The notes below the pieces were generated by a model. The model did no database searches and was not told the origin of the DNA. It was given only the letters and a program-made list of their open reading frames with translations. From Cunninghamia lanceolata (taxonomy: Eukaryota > Streptophyta > Pinopsida > Cupressales > Cupressaceae), in NCBI GenBank assembly GCA_027924645.1, contig BSBN01000187.1:18928001-18992000 (forward strand): 64,000 bases of DNA, read 5' to 3'. The translations under genes and the position numbers were made by a program. Of the stretch, positions 1-12,300 are shown piece by piece (position 1 is the first letter of the stretch; each line of letters starts with the position of its first letter).

Positions 1-600
1 CATAGGCTCTAAGTTATGCAGCTTGCGGGATTTTATGGTCCTTTGGACTTGCGGGAATTTTGGCCTTATCCGACTTAGTCGGTAATTGAATGATACAGCG
101 CAAGTCGAAGCCGGTTGATTTGAGCGCAAAAGTCCATCGAGAGGAAGACTAACACTGAAGTCGGTGATAAAAGACTTTAACGCAAAGTCGGTTGGGAGGC
201 AAATCAACACAAAAGTCAGTTGGAGAGAAAATCAATGCAAAAGGGTTATTCAAGGCCAGCAAAAGGGATATGAAATCTAACTTAGCAGATTCCTGAAGTG
301 ATTTTTTAACATCATCATTCAATCATGGCCAAAATGCACTTTGACCACTTGACCACTTAGGATGTGAAAATCCACTTGACATCCTAGACCAAAATTTGAA
401 AGAGGGGGGTCCCTATTTTGAAATGGGGCATGTGTGTGAGGCACAACAGGTTTGGACACTCCTTTCTGATGAAAAGATTTGTTTATGTATCCTTCTTGAG
501 ATGAGCCTCCATTCGCTCATTCCAAATCTGATGATTCCTCATCAGTGGCATGAATTCTTTGAGCTGGCATTCCCACACAAAATAATTAAGAATGAAGGTC
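1..600. other. Window edge, no gene recognised
   Basis: No convincing coding frame is seen. Between about 75 and 260 a short motif (variants of AAAGTCGGTTG followed by a purine-rich stretch) recurs four times at roughly 40-45 bp spacing, giving a weak minisatellite. The 3' LTR expected for the neighbouring minus-strand gypsy element is not recognisable here, so it may lie left of the window or be lost. Confidence 0.4.
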
Positions 601-2700
601 ATATCGTCAACACAGAAACCATACAGATATAATTCACACAGAAAATTTGTCTTCCTCAAAACTCCTTGTATATGCTTCCATGAACCCCTCTGATGTCTCT
701 ATATTCTCAATCAGATCAGACAGGATTAAAGGTAACTTCCTCTGTAGGACTCTTTCCTGTAAAAACATAGCATAACTGGCACTTGGAGGCCTGCAAGATA
801 GAATTTTAGAAGAAATGCAGGCCATCCGAATGACTTTTTCCTCCAGGGTTTCTACTCTTTTTGTCATGGCAGTAACTGCCCTCTGTAATTGTAGCATAGG
901 CTTAGAAGCCTCATATTCTCTACATCTCCTTTCCCTGTGGAACAGAGCCTTAGGAATATCAATGGGGATTGGACCCACATATGGATCTGTCTATACCTCC
1001 TATTCACTTGTTGCCCCTGGACCATCTAACTCATGAATATATTCCTCTTGATCATCTATTTTGTTGTTGGCCCAAGGCAATTATTTATCTTAGCTCTGTA
1101 CTTTCTCAATTAATGTTGCAATTATCATGAGGCCATTGTCTCTATCCTTGGTAAGATTAGAAATACTTTGTACTACCTTTATCTCCTTTTCCTTCATGAT
1201 TTGAGTTGTCTCAGTCTTCTAGGCTTCTAATTTTGCTTCCTTCTCCTGAATTATCTGGTTTTTGCTTTGGAGCTCTATTTGCAGTTTTTCAATTACGTAT
1301 TTTTGCTCCATCTCTATCTCCATTCTGACCTTCTTGAGATCAGTGATAATCTGATTTTTCCCCCATAGTAATCTTTTTAGATTATCAATTTCTTCCAACA
1401 TTTACTGCTCTTTTGAAATCTCAATATCCTCTTGATTAGAGGGGTGAGAGAAAGTTCTTGTTTCTTCTTTTGTTTGCTACACATCAAGATCTTCCATATC
1501 CATCTATCCTACACTGTCAGCTGCACCCAATTGCTCTATTTCATCTTTCCCTGCAACCTCTCTATCCTGAGGTTCTTCTTGGGTTTTCTCTATTTCCACT
1601 AGCACTAATGAAGACCCAACTTTCTCCTCAGAAGTTCTGAAACCTAGAAGCACTTTAGCTAGGAGAGAAGTATCTTTCTCAGATTGGGAGGGATGCCTTT
1701 TCCTTTTGCTTCTCCATAGCATAGGTGGGGTAGGTGCCTCTAGAGCAGGTATCTCATCCTCAGAATCAGAGGAAATAGTAAAAGTCTTCCTGTGTTCTAT
1801 CTCCAGAGTAGGAGATTGTTCTGAAGTTGGACTTGAACCCAGATGGATAGATGGTTCTGGGGAAACTTCTCTTTGTTTTTTCTTTCTCACTAGAGGGATC
1901 TCATCAGAATCATGAGATGCTTCTTCAGCCCAATAGTGTATTCTAGAGTCAACTTTCTTTGGGGTTCTCTTTGCTTTCTACCTTGACCTCTCCCCTATTA
2001 GTCCCTTAGGAGAAGACTCCTCAGCCAGAGTCATCTTCCTCCTAGATGAGCGAGTCATGAATGGAGTTTGCTCAAGAATAGGCTCTTTAACTTCCTTGCC
2101 TTTCCTCTTCCTATCAGAAAAAGGTGTAGCAGATGAAGTTGCTTTCAGTGAGAACTTTTTGGCTTTTTCAACAGCTAGAGAGGAGGTTGAAGGTTCTATC
2201 TCTTCTTCTTGTTGGGTAGAGGAACCCTCACCCTCTTCCTGTACCCTCTCTGGCTCTCTATCCTAGGGTTTTTGTTCAAGAAATGTCTACCATAATTCTT
2301 CCCCATTAGCTTGAGATAGAAAGTGGTATTTAACTATCAGAAAAATGCAATTGTATTGCAGGTTCACCTTCAACAGAGAAATTCCTAATCAAATCAGCAT
2401 ATAAAATTTTCAGATGATAGAACATCTCACCTTGTTCAAGCAACCCAGAAATATGACTGATAGTGGTTATAGAGAGATTGATTTTAACTCCCCTTACAAC
2501 TGTCTGATTGTCCCTCAGGTTTCTTAGGAAATCATCAACAATAACTTCTTGAAACCCTTCAAACTTTTCCAGAAACTCCAACCATCCTGCATTCCTAAGA
2601 ATGTCTACTGCAGCATCATCTTGCAAAAGCCCTGTAGCACTTTCTGGCTCTGATTTCTTCTTAACCCCTATTTCTAAATTCTTTTTCTATCCTCTGTGCT
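600..2700 (-). pseudogene. Retroelement-associated additional ORF, decayed
   Basis: A run of minus-strand open pieces (2626-2330, 1890-1504, 1401-1219, 978-634) reads in the same direction as the gypsy pol genes and lies downstream of integrase, where Athila/Tat elements carry an env-like or additional ORF. The 2626-2330 piece contains a pattern like FLEKFEGFQEVIVDDFL followed by a region resembling plant retroelement-associated ORFs. The 1890-1504 piece is charged and Ser/Glu-rich. The 1401-1219 and 978-634 pieces are Glu/Lys-rich and look coiled-coil forming. Stops and frame changes separate the pieces, so this is a relic. The family assignment is inferred from position and a loose resemblance; no catalytic motif is visible. 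Confidence 0.4.
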
Positions 2701-3488
2701 TACAATTCTTCCTCACTTCGTAGGCTCTAGAGAACTGAATCAGTTGACTTTGTTCTTCAGGGTATTTTGCAGTTTTGAATGAGGATTATTATGTCAATTC
2801 GTTTAATGGCTTAGGCTTAAGGAAAAAGAAATTAAAATCGGTTAGAGTGTTTATGCAGTCATAATTGAAGTAGAGTGATGGGACACTCCATAGGCATGGT
2901 GAAAGTACAGCAAAGATGGCGGCATGCATGAATTTGGGAAGGAAAATAATGGCAAGAGGATGTGTCATAATGACAACACCTAAAAATAGAAATGACAAGA
3001 CAGTTTCTAATTAATGCTTAATTAAGAGAGAATTACCTGAACCATTCTTAATGATGAGAATGCAACGTAGTTGGCTAAGATGTTGCGGTGTTGATGAGAC
3101 TGGACGCGACATGGCACTTAAGTAGCTTTTGTGGCTTGAAATGACATCAATCATCTTTATTGTCACGCAGCCTGTATTCATTCCCACAGAGTGATTCAAG
3201 AATCCATGTATCCAAGGTGACGTTAGCGCAGTCCTTTGTAGGTACCCATGCAAATGAGAGTAATGATTGCTCCCAGAATGCGTGTTGATTTCATCTTTGT
3301 CCCTGTCATAAAGTGGAGAATGAGTCATGATGACCTCATCAAATGACATCTCTACTTTATTGCCTGGAGAGGTGGGTCCCCTCCCACTTATTATGGTTGC
3401 GAATAACTCTTTATTGGTGAAGCACCAGAGGTGTGTTTGAGTAACTCTCGGCACCTGATCACCTCCGTAGCTTGATTATTCTTATTTG
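2700..3488. other. Spacer between integrase and additional ORF
   Basis: No recognisable domain. A 147-codon minus-strand frame (3454-3011) is open but matches nothing I know and has no family-like motif. Probably noncoding internal sequence of the gypsy element. Confidence 0.4.
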
Positions 3489-3716
3489 GCATGAAGAAGG
3501 GAACCGTCATTTGCTGGTTTTCAATCCCCTTGGTCAAGAAAGACAGCCATTTACTGGTTTTCCATCTTCCTCTATTTTTTTTCTCTTTTTTTTTATTTTT
3601 TTATTTTAAGAAGGCCACCATTTGCTGGTTTTCAACCTTCTCCTTTTTTTTTCTTTTTCTTTTTTTTTTAAGAAGGCTGCCATTTGCTGGTTTTCAACCT
3701 TCTCTTTTTTTTTCAA
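3489..3716. repeat. Four-copy tandem repeat with T-tracts
   Basis: The core GCCATTTGCTGGTTTTCAAC recurs at about 3505, 3545, 3617 and 3679. The copies are separated by long T-tracts (A-tracts on the element's coding strand). On the minus strand each unit reads as an A/G-rich run followed by GAAAACCAGCAAATGG. Lying just after the integrase stop, the A/G-rich runs could include polypurine-tract-like sequence of the gypsy element; that role is inferred. Confidence 0.6.
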
Positions 3717-5087
3717 CTAGTCCAAAATTGTGACAAAGGAGGTGTCCCCTGTATCAAAACATAAATCTTTGACAAACTCTTCTTTAGTGGATGGCCTTTT
3801 ATAGAGTCTGATTTGGTGGCCATTTACTAAAAATGTGTATGTGCTTCCATCAATAGGTTCCAATAGCACTGTTTCATTTTCAAAACCTTCCTTTATCTGA
3901 TAAGGACCCATCCAACGAGTTTGTAGTTTTCTTTTGAACTCTTTGAATTTAGAATAATAAAGAACCCAATCACCTTGTTGAAATTTCCTCCTCTTGATGT
4001 GTTGGTCATGCCATTGCTTCCTTTGATACTGAACTAGTCCTATTTGTTGAATGGCTTCTATCCGGATTTCATCCAACTCATTGAGCTGAAGAATTTTGTT
4101 TTGTTGGGCTATGGATAATGGTAGACCAATATCCAATGCAGTTTTAAGTGTCTGGAGTTCAAATTCTATAGAAAGAATAGGTTTTTTCCCATAAACTAAT
4201 TCATATGGTGAGAACTTTGTTGTGGACTTCCAAGTGGCATTGTAAGTCCAAACTACTTCAGGTAATCTGTTAGCCCAATCTTTCATGTTCATTACCACTG
4301 TCCTTGTCAGAATATTCTCAAGTTCCCTATTAGTCACCTCCACCTGCCCATTGGGTTGAGGATGGTAAGGTGAAATTTTTTTGTGCTTGACTTGATATAG
4401 ATCTATGAAGGCTCTGATTACCTATGAAGTAAACTAAGGTCCTTTGTCTAAAACTATGGATCTTGGGGCTCCAAACCTCAAGAAAATTTTATTATAAAGG
4501 AAATCAGCAACTTTCTCTTCTCTTGCAAATTGCAATGCTTGAACCTCAGCCTATTTAGTCACATAGTCTGTGCATACTAGAATATACTCATTCCCTAATG
4601 ATGGTGGAGAAATTGGTCCCACAAAGTCTAGACCCCACTGTTCAAATGGCTCCATCATTACTTGAGGATGCAGTAACATCTCCTAGGTGAAGGTTGGTTG
4701 TCCCATCCTTTGGCACTGGTCACACCGCTGCACATACTTCTTAGTATCCTTATGAATAGAGGGCCAGTAGTAACCAGCTCCTAAGATCTTGTGGATAGTT
4801 CTGTGGGAAGAATAATGTCCACCAGATTGTTCATCATGACATGCTCTCAACACGTCAAAAATTTCATCAGCTTTTAAACACCTACATAAAATAAAATTAG
4901 GACCACAATTAAATAGCAAACCATTTAACCATTTGTAAGATAAGCTAACCTTAATTAGGCATTTTTTTTGGTTTGAGGTAAAATGGGATGGATACAAGCA
5001 TGTAGGTAAAAGATTAGCTATGTCAGTGAACCAAGGTATAGTAGAGCAGATAGCAAAAAGATGTTCATCTGGGAACCTATCCTCCAC
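3717..5087 (-). pseudogene. Ty3/gypsy integrase, lower copy
   Basis: Integrase of a Ty3/gypsy retrotransposon, which joins element cDNA to host DNA. The N-terminal zinc-binding HHCC module is visible in 5087-4683 (H-x-H ahead of TIHKILGAGYYWPSIHKD, then CDQC). The C-terminal part (4343-3717) has WTYNATWKSTTKFSPYELVYG, a typical plant gypsy core-end motif, followed by the basic region and WMGPYQIKEGF of the C-terminal domain. Between them (about 4344-4682) the core is recognisable only in broken frames, with stops. This copy keeps the integrase C-terminus; the tandem copy above it is cut off inside the core at 10,575. Nonfunctional as it stands. Confidence 0.85.
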
Positions 5088-5102
5088 TGGCTGGTTTTCT
5101 CC

Positions 5103-6300
5103 TCATGTATGCAATCTAGATAGAAAATCAGCAACCAAATTAAACTTACTTGGATTATCAACTATGGTAATATCAAATTCCTGGAATAGCAATAACCACC
5201 TAATGATCCTTGCACCTACTACTGGCTTATTCATCAGGTACTTGATGGCTGCATGATCAATATGTACAAATACTTTATATCCAGTGATAAAATGCCTGAA
5301 TTTGTTTATAGCATAGATGAGTGCCAAGAATTCTTTTACAGTTGTGGTGTAATTTCTTTCTGCAGAGGTAAGTTTTTTACTGATATAATAAATGGCATGC
5401 ATACTCTCTCCTTCCTACTTTTGTCCTAAAACTGCCCCAATGGACTCATTTGAAGCATCAATTTATATGTGAAATGATAAAGTCCAATTAGTTCCTCTCA
5501 AAATAGGTGTGACAGTAAGCTTCTCTTTTAGGGTTTCAAATGTTGATTGATAGTCTTCTGTCCATAGAAATTATGTCTTTGTTAAGCAGAGTAAACAGGG
5601 GGGCCGTTGTTCTGCTGAAATTTTCTATGAATCTCCTATAGTAGCCTGCATGACCCAGAAAACTTCTAACATCTATCTAATTTTTGGGTGATGGTAATTG
5701 TTTGATCACTTCTATCTTGTTTTGATCCACTTTGATCCCATTTGCTAAAATGTGGTGTCCCAATACAATTCCTTCCTCCACCATCATGAAGCACTTTTCA
5801 TGGCTCAGGGATAATTGATTTTTCTCATAGCATTTCAGTACTTTCTTAAGGTTTGTGAGAGCTTCTTCAAAGTTGTCCCCATATAGAATAAAGTCATCCA
5901 TATAGACCTCCATGCACTCATTAGCTAATTCGGTAAAAATGGCTAAAATAAAGCCTCTGAAATGTAGTTGGGGCATTACATAGTCCAAATGGAAGAACTT
6001 TGTAAGCAAAAGTTCCCCAAGAGTAGGTGAAAGTAGTTTTGTCCTAATCTTCAGGTGCTACTTGGATTTAGTTATACCCATTGAACCCATCTAGGAAAGA
6101 GAAATACTTTCTCCCAACAAAGTTGTCCAGCACTTGGTCAATGAATGGTAAGGGAAAGTAGTTTTTTTGTAGCTTTGTTTAGCTCCATATAGTCAATACA
6201 CACCCTCCATTTCCCATTTTTTTTAGGCACTATGACTAGGGGTGAGACCCATTAACTATCTGAGTTTGGATATATAAACCCTGCTTGTAGTAATTTTTCT
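5103..6300 (-). pseudogene. Ty3/gypsy reverse transcriptase-RNase H, lower copy
   Basis: Reverse transcriptase and RNase H of the same element. The RT active-site motif reads EVYMDDFILYGDNF (about 5917-5876), followed by LSHEKCFMMVEEGIVLGHHI, the palm/thumb signature of Athila/Tat-type gypsy elements. RNase H is in 5402-5103 (MHAIYYISKKLTSAERNYTT, VHIDHAAIKYLMNKP). Stops and frameshifts lie between 5403 and 5676 and between 6010 and 6251. The order on the minus strand (RT, RNase H, integrase) is the Ty3/gypsy order, not the Copia order. Confidence 0.88.
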
Positions 6301-8106
6301 ATTTCAATCTTAAGAATGTCTTTTAAAGCAGGATTCAATCTTCTCTGGGGTTGTCTGACAGATTTGATAGCCTCAGTGTATATATGATGGGTACAGATCT
6401 TAGGAGGGATGCCCTTCATATCTTGGTATTCCCAAACAAAAGCTGGTAAATGGGAAATCAGAAGTTGGATAAGTTTTTCTTCCTGATTTGTTGTTAACTG
6501 AGTATTGATATTAATTGTTTTCCCTGGTAAAATCATGACTTGTTTTGTGATTTGATCCATGGATGTAGTTAATCCATACATTGGAGTCATGGTATTGAGG
6601 GGACAAGAATGTGGAAGCAACATGTGGAACATGGCTAAGTCTCTGTAAAAGGTCTCCCCACAAGGAATGATATTTGCTAGGGTACAATGAGTAGAAGTGA
6701 AAAGTTCTCTCCTAGAATCTTGGGCAAGCTCCATCACATCATCATTGATTAGGATGTGGGTAATGTCTTATGTTGTATCATAGTAGATTTCTTCTTCCAA
6801 CTCACCCAAATGTTCCTTGATGGTGACCATAGCTATTGAAGCAGTATTTTCCATGTTATCTGGGTCATCCACCCATACTCTTCCTGTATAATGTATTGAT
6901 GGTTTAGTTGGAGGATACAGACATATTTTCTTCAAATCTATCTCATTAGAAATGGCCATATCCCCAGTTTGACAATCAATAGATGCTGTTGTTGTAGCCA
7001 GTCATGGTCTTTCTAATATCAGTGGATAAGCATTTCTCTAGTTTCTCGGTTCTAATATCAGGAAGTCTATTAGAAATTCCCATGATTCTATCACAACTAG
7101 AACATCAGTAATTACCCCTTTCGAAATAGCTACTGACTGGTCAGCAATTTGAAGGATTGTAGTCATGGATTGGATACCTATTAGGGCTAATTTGTCCATT
7201 GTATGAATTGACATCACATTAATTGCTACTCCCAAATCAACCAAAACATTTGAAATTTCTACCCCTGAGATGAAAACAGTTATGACAGGATTTCCAGGGT
7301 CTCCATATTTTGGGAGGAGCATTTCTCCCATCAATAGATATACTACTTTCCCTTCCACCTAGATTGTAGAAGGAAAGTTTTTCTTCCTGCCTTGTGTTTT
7401 GACACAATGTTGTTTGATGAATTGGTTCAGTTCTGGCACATCTCTAATTGCTTGGAGGAGTGGAATTTCAATGTTCAGTTGCCTGATTTCTTGTAAAAGT
7501 TTTGATTCGAGGGTAGATTGGACTTGTTTTTGTAAGATCTTTTTCTGGGGAACATGTTGTTTGAGCCATTCTAGGTATGGTGCTAGTTTTTCCATCTCTG
7601 GAGCATCTCCAGAGCTTTTATCAGAAGTGTGTCTAGGAATGTTCTCCGGAGTCAACCTTTTAGGAGGAACTCTAGAGTTATCCAAGGATGATTCTTTTAG
7701 CACTTTTTCGATAGTAATCTCCTCTGGAAGTTGAGTGGATGAATTTTCAAGTTCCTCATCATTGGTTACTTCAACTATAGTTGGAGGAGATGCTCTTGGG
7801 AATGCTTTCCCAGAACGCAGCTGGAGATTATTTGGATATATAGCATTAATACCAGCCATGTTTTCTTGTTCTGTCATGTAAACAACTGCTCGCTATTTAT
7901 TTCATGGATTTGATATAGGTTGAGCTAGTAAGGGTGGTTGCCTAACTGGCTCATTTTGTGACTGACCTTGTGTGTTGGAGGGTCCAATTAGTAATGCTTG
8001 TTGTTGAGGTTGGAAACATCTAGGTTGTCCCTGGTATTGTTGATTATATCCCTGTTGAGGACCCCATTGAGGTTGCATGTTTTGTGATCCAAACTGTGGT
8101 GACCAC
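6301..8106 (-). pseudogene. Ty3/gypsy protease and linker region, lower copy
   Basis: The retropepsin-like region (7358-7038) reads GDPGNPVITVFISGVEISN then LVDLGVAINVMS. Family members have D-S/T-G at the active site; here it is DLG, a substitution that would be expected to inactivate the protease, and the upper copy also has DLG. Upstream (7877-7359) is a Pro/Glu-rich linker with ELNQFIKQHC. Downstream (6959-6300) are the linker and N-terminal RT pieces, including TRDLAMFHMLLPHSC-like sequence and PPKICTHHIYTEAIKSVRQP just before RT. Frames are interrupted several times. Confidence 0.75.
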
Positions 8107-9510
8107 TGTTGATTCCCCTAGGGCTGATTTTGCCAATGTTGATTTGGCCAATCCTGTTGTCCCCAAGGACGATTATTCTAAGGCCGATGCCAAGTTGGAT
8201 TCTATTGATTATTTCCCTAATTAGAAGGACCCCTGTAAGAAAGTTGGTTTGGATACTAATTATAAGGGAAATTTCCAGCCTGTTTTTGTCCCACAGTTCA
8301 ATTCTTCTTCTATGATGGCATTCTTCTTACTCAACCTTTTTAGGGCTGGAAGTTGACTACATTGTTTGGTAGGATGTTCCCTGTCACTGATCTGATAGAT
8401 CTCTAATTTGTCTAAAGGGTATTCTCTCAACAGATGCTTGTTTCTACACCTAGGACAATACATGGAGAGTGGTTCAGTTGTTCTATTTTGATCATTTGTT
8501 CTAGTTTTTACCTGAATCCCATCCAATGTGGTATTTAGTTGGACCAAAATATCTATTTTCAGATTTGCAATCTCTTCCATTAACTGTCCTATTTCATTCT
8601 TCCCTTTGAAGGTTTTGGATGATCTTACTCCATCTTGGGTTCTAGAATAGTTCCTGCAGAGTTCTTCTATAGTAGGTATATCCATTTTGTTGATATTTCC
8701 TTTTCCCATTAGATCCAGTGCATGTTTTGATTCTTTATCCAATCCTTTTATAAACAAGGTTCTGGCCAAATAGTGATTTACTAGGTTGCCATACCTTCTC
8801 AAGGTGAAGTTAAACCTGTCCACATAGTCCTCTAAGATCTCTTCCTCTCCTTATTTAATTTTGAACAATTCCTGATTTTTATTACTGACTCTACAGTAAT
8901 CTTGGTACTTTCCTAAAAACTTTGTTTCCATCTGATCCTAAGAATGGATAGAGTTCTAGGGTAAACCCATAAACCATCTTATTACAAAATCTTTTAGGGT
9001 TGAAGGGAACAATTTGAGTTTTTGGTTATCTGATTCGTAATCATAAGTTTGGCATACCACTTTGAATTCAAACAAAACTAGTCTAGATCCTTAGAAGAAA
9101 GACCTCTGAAATTTGGCAAATGTGCTGGTGAAATATTTTTCATAGGAACATTGTCTGCAGTAGCTAGAACAATGGGATGTGAGAAGGTTCTTAGAGCCTA
9201 ATTTTCCTCCTTTTAATGATTATCATGATTATCCTCCATGTCTAGTACTGGTTTTTCTCTCTGAGGTTCTAAGAAATTAGGTTCTATCAAAGGATCTGCC
9301 TGGAACTTTTGTTGTAATTCTTGGATATAATCAGCGAGTGGGAGGTTTGGAGGATTTAAGGGATTATTGATTTGAGGTGCAGCTTCCAAGGTAGATCTAG
9401 GTTTCTTTCTTCAACAAGATCTTGTGCCACCCCACTGCTTTCTCCTATAGTTTGTTGATGGGGTGTCTATTTTATGTATCTTCCTTTTGAATCTCTAGCT
9501 CAAACCATAC
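8107..9510 (-). pseudogene. Ty3/gypsy gag, lower copy
   Basis: Capsid/nucleocapsid protein of the gypsy element. The 8823-8260 piece has the retrotransposon gag core (DRFNFTLRRYGNLVNHYLA, FIKGLDKESKHALDLMGK) and a zinc-knuckle-like CPRCRNKHLLREYPLDK. Downstream towards 7900 the frame is Gln/Pro-rich in the upper copy. By comparison with the upper copy the start would be near 9509, but here the third codon is TGA (AGA in the upper copy), and further frameshifts follow near 9400 and 8830. A relic. Confidence 0.8.
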
Positions 9511-9558
9511 AGATCTAACCTAAAAATGTTTAGCTAAGTTTCCCTAATTAACACAATA

Positions 9559-9576
9559 TCCCTGGCAGCGGTACCA
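9559..9576 (-). other. Primer binding site (tRNA-Asp type), lower copy
   Basis: The minus strand reads TGGTACCGCTGCCAGGGA just inside the LTR end. Athila/Tat elements use a site like TGGCGCCGTTGCCGGGGA, complementary to tRNA-Asp; 14 of 18 positions agree. The upper-copy equivalent is at about 15,570-15,587. Confidence 0.65.
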
Positions 9577-9580
9577 AAAA

Positions 9581-10574
9581 TGACAAGGGTTATTGTACAT
9601 TATCATTTAATCATATTTCTTTTGTCAAATCCAAGGTTGTGTCCTTGGCTATCTGCAATTAGGAATCCTATAGTTTCCAGTCTTATCTAACTAACTCTAA
9701 TTACTTCTACTGATTTAAAGGAATAGATCTATCTACTCTGAAATGAATTCTGAGAATATTGGATACAAAACTAAATAGTAAATTACTTAAAGCAAATCTA
9801 TAAACTGAAACATGCATCTATCTATGAAAACAATAAATATCTTTTAAAGCAAAATCTGAAATAGCAAAACAATAGTACTAGCCTTCTGCCTTGGTGGTGA
9901 GAGTGGGCCCTTGTTCCACACCCTTAGGGATGAAGACTAAAGTAAAGAATCAGCACAAGAGAATGATATCACAACTCAATTCAGTCCAATTCCATCAGTT
10001 TTGTATTTTGCAAAATATTAATATCAAAATGAGATTACAGAAATCAGAAGAAATAATCGCTCCCCTTTTCTGCTTCTTCTGTAAGTAAATATAAAATTAG
10101 TGATGAGATATCACTTATCTTATCTACCAGTTCTTCTATGAGATAACATCCATCTCTTTATTATAATAGTTGTCTAACTAAGAAAAATAACCATGCAATA
10201 AAAATAGATTGAGTGGAAAAGAAGTCCACTCTAAATCTAAGTTTCAGTCTTAATACATTTGGGCAGTGAGGCCCTGAAAATATGGATATTAAATTAGTTT
10301 TATCAGTAACTCATGCAAAAACTAAAAAGAGATAAAAACTCCCAGTAGTTAACTATAGATTGCCCTTAATCACTCAGGTGATGATTTGAGTAATATCAAG
10401 AGTATCACAATCACCATTGAAAGTGTCTGACCGACAGCTGTACTGAAAATTTGCTCTACTCTAAAGAGGTGCTGGAGCTGTATGTCTATGTCTGTAGCTC
10501 TGGAGATATAATTGTGGCCTTCTTGCTCAGCTTCGGAGATGCTCCAGACTTCAATCCAACTCTGGAGATGCTTT
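9581..10574 (-). repeat. Truncated gypsy LTR, lower copy
   Basis: On the plus strand the LTR begins TGACAAGGG directly after the PBS, so on the element's own strand it ends in CA. The matching stretch in the upper copy begins at 15,592. This copy stops abruptly at about 10,574, where LTR sequence (GAGATGCTTT) joins integrase sequence (GCATACTAG). The 65-codon frame at 9891-10,088 is repeated in both copies and is LTR sequence, not a gene. Confidence 0.7.
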
Positions 10575-11000
10575 GCATACTAGAATATACTCCTTGCCTA
10601 ATGATGGTGGAGAAATTGTTCCCACAAAGTCTAGACCCCACTGTTCAAATGGCTCCATCATTACTTTAGGATGCAGTAACATCTCCTAGGTGAAGGTTGG
10701 TTGTCCCATACTTTGGCACTGGTCACACCACTGCACATACTTCTTAGTATCCTTATGAATAGAGGACCTGTAGTAACCAACTCTTAGGATCTTGTGGATA
10801 GTTCTGTAGGAAGAATAATGTCCACCAGATGGTTCATCATGACATGCTCTCAACACATCAAAAATTTCATCATCTTTTAAACACCTGTGTAAAATGAAAT
10901 CAGGACCACATTTAAATAGCAAACCATTTAACCATTTGTAAGATAAGCTTTACTTAACTAGGTGTTTCTTTTGTTTTGAGGTAAAATGGGATGGATACAA
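10575..11000 (-). pseudogene. Truncated gypsy integrase, upper copy
   Basis: The N-terminal HHCC part (SSYRTIHKILRVGYYRSSIHKD, CDQC) and the start of the core are present. The rest of the core and the C-terminal domain are missing because the duplication junction lies at 10,575. Cannot encode a full integrase. Confidence 0.8.
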
Positions 11001-11105
11001 GCATGTAGGTAAAAGATTAGCTATGTCAGTGAACCAAGGTACAGTAGAGGAGATAGCAAAAAGATGTTCATCTGGGAACCTATCCTCCACTGGCTAGTTT
11101 TCTCC

Positions 11106-12300
11106 TCATGTATGCAATCTAGATAGAAAATCAGTAACCAAATTAAACTTACCTAGATTATCAACTATGGTAATGTCAAATTCCTGCAATAGTAATAACC
11201 ACCTAATGATCCTTGCACCCACTACTGGCTTATTCATTAGGTACTTGATGGCTGCATGATCAATATGTACAAATACTTTATATCCAGTGATAAAATGCCT
11301 AAATTTGTTTATAGCATAGATGACTGCCAAGAATTCTTTTTTAGTTGTGGTGTAATTTCTTTCTGTAGAGGTAAGGTTTTTGCTAATGTAATAAATGGCA
11401 TGCATACTCTCTCCTTCCTACTTCTGTCCTATAACTGCCCCAATGGACTCATTTGAAGCATCAGTTTGTATGTGAAATGGTAAAGTCCAATTAGGTCCTC
11501 TCAAAATAGGTGTGACAGTAAGCTTCTCTTTTAGGGTTTCAAATGTTGATTAACAGTCTTCTATCCATAGAAATTATGTCTTTGTTAAGCAGAGTAAACA
11601 AGGGGGCAGCTGTTCTGCTGAAATTTTCTATGAATCTCCTATAGTAGCCTGCATGACCCAGAAAACTTCTAACATCTGTCTGATTTTTGGGTGATGGTAA
11701 CTATCTGATCACTTCTATCTTGTTTTGATCCACTTTGATCCCATTTGCTGAAATGTGGTGTCCCAATACAATTCCTTCATCCACCATCATGAAGCACTTT
11801 TCATGGCTCAGGGATAATTGATTTTTCTCATAGCATTTCAGTAATTTCTTAAGGTTTATGAGAGCTTCTTCAAAGTTGTCCCCATACAGAATAAAGTCAT
11901 CCATATAGACCTCCATGCACTCATTAGCTAATTCAGCAAAAATGGCTAAAATAAAGCCTCTGTAATATAGCTGGGGCATTACATAGTCCAAATGGAAGAA
12001 CTTTGTAAGCAAATGTTCCACAAGAGTAGGTGAAAGTAGTTTTGTCCTGATCTTCAGGTGCTACTTGGATTTAGTTATACCCACTGAACCCATCTAGGAA
12101 AGAGAAATACTTTCTCCCAACAAAGTTGTCCAGCACTTGGTCAATGAATGGTAAGGGAAAGTAGTCTTTTTTGTAGCTTTGTTTAGCTCCATATAGTCAA
12201 TACACACCCTCCATTTCCCATTTTTTTAGGCACTATGACTAGGGGTGAGACCCATTAACTATCTGAGATTGGATATATAAACCCTGCTTGTAGTAATTTT
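11106..12300 (-). pseudogene. Gypsy reverse transcriptase-RNase H, upper copy
   Basis: The RT motif EVYMDDFILYGDNF and KCFMMVDEGIVLGHHIS lie in 12,021-11,701; RNase H lies in 11,405-11,106 (MHAIYYISKNLTSTERNYTT, VHIDHAAIKYLMNKP). Same domains and order as the lower copy, with independent substitutions and stops between RT and RNase H. Confidence 0.85.

Noticed and set aside
3011..3454. 147-codon minus-strand frame downstream of gypsy integrase
   Set aside because: No recognisable domain, no conservation evidence available; left as spacer.
9581..10574. Two-copy 65-67-codon frame starting MVVRVGPCSTPLGMKTKVKN as a conserved small gene
   Set aside because: It is shared only because it lies in the duplicated LTR; the frame is antisense to the element.
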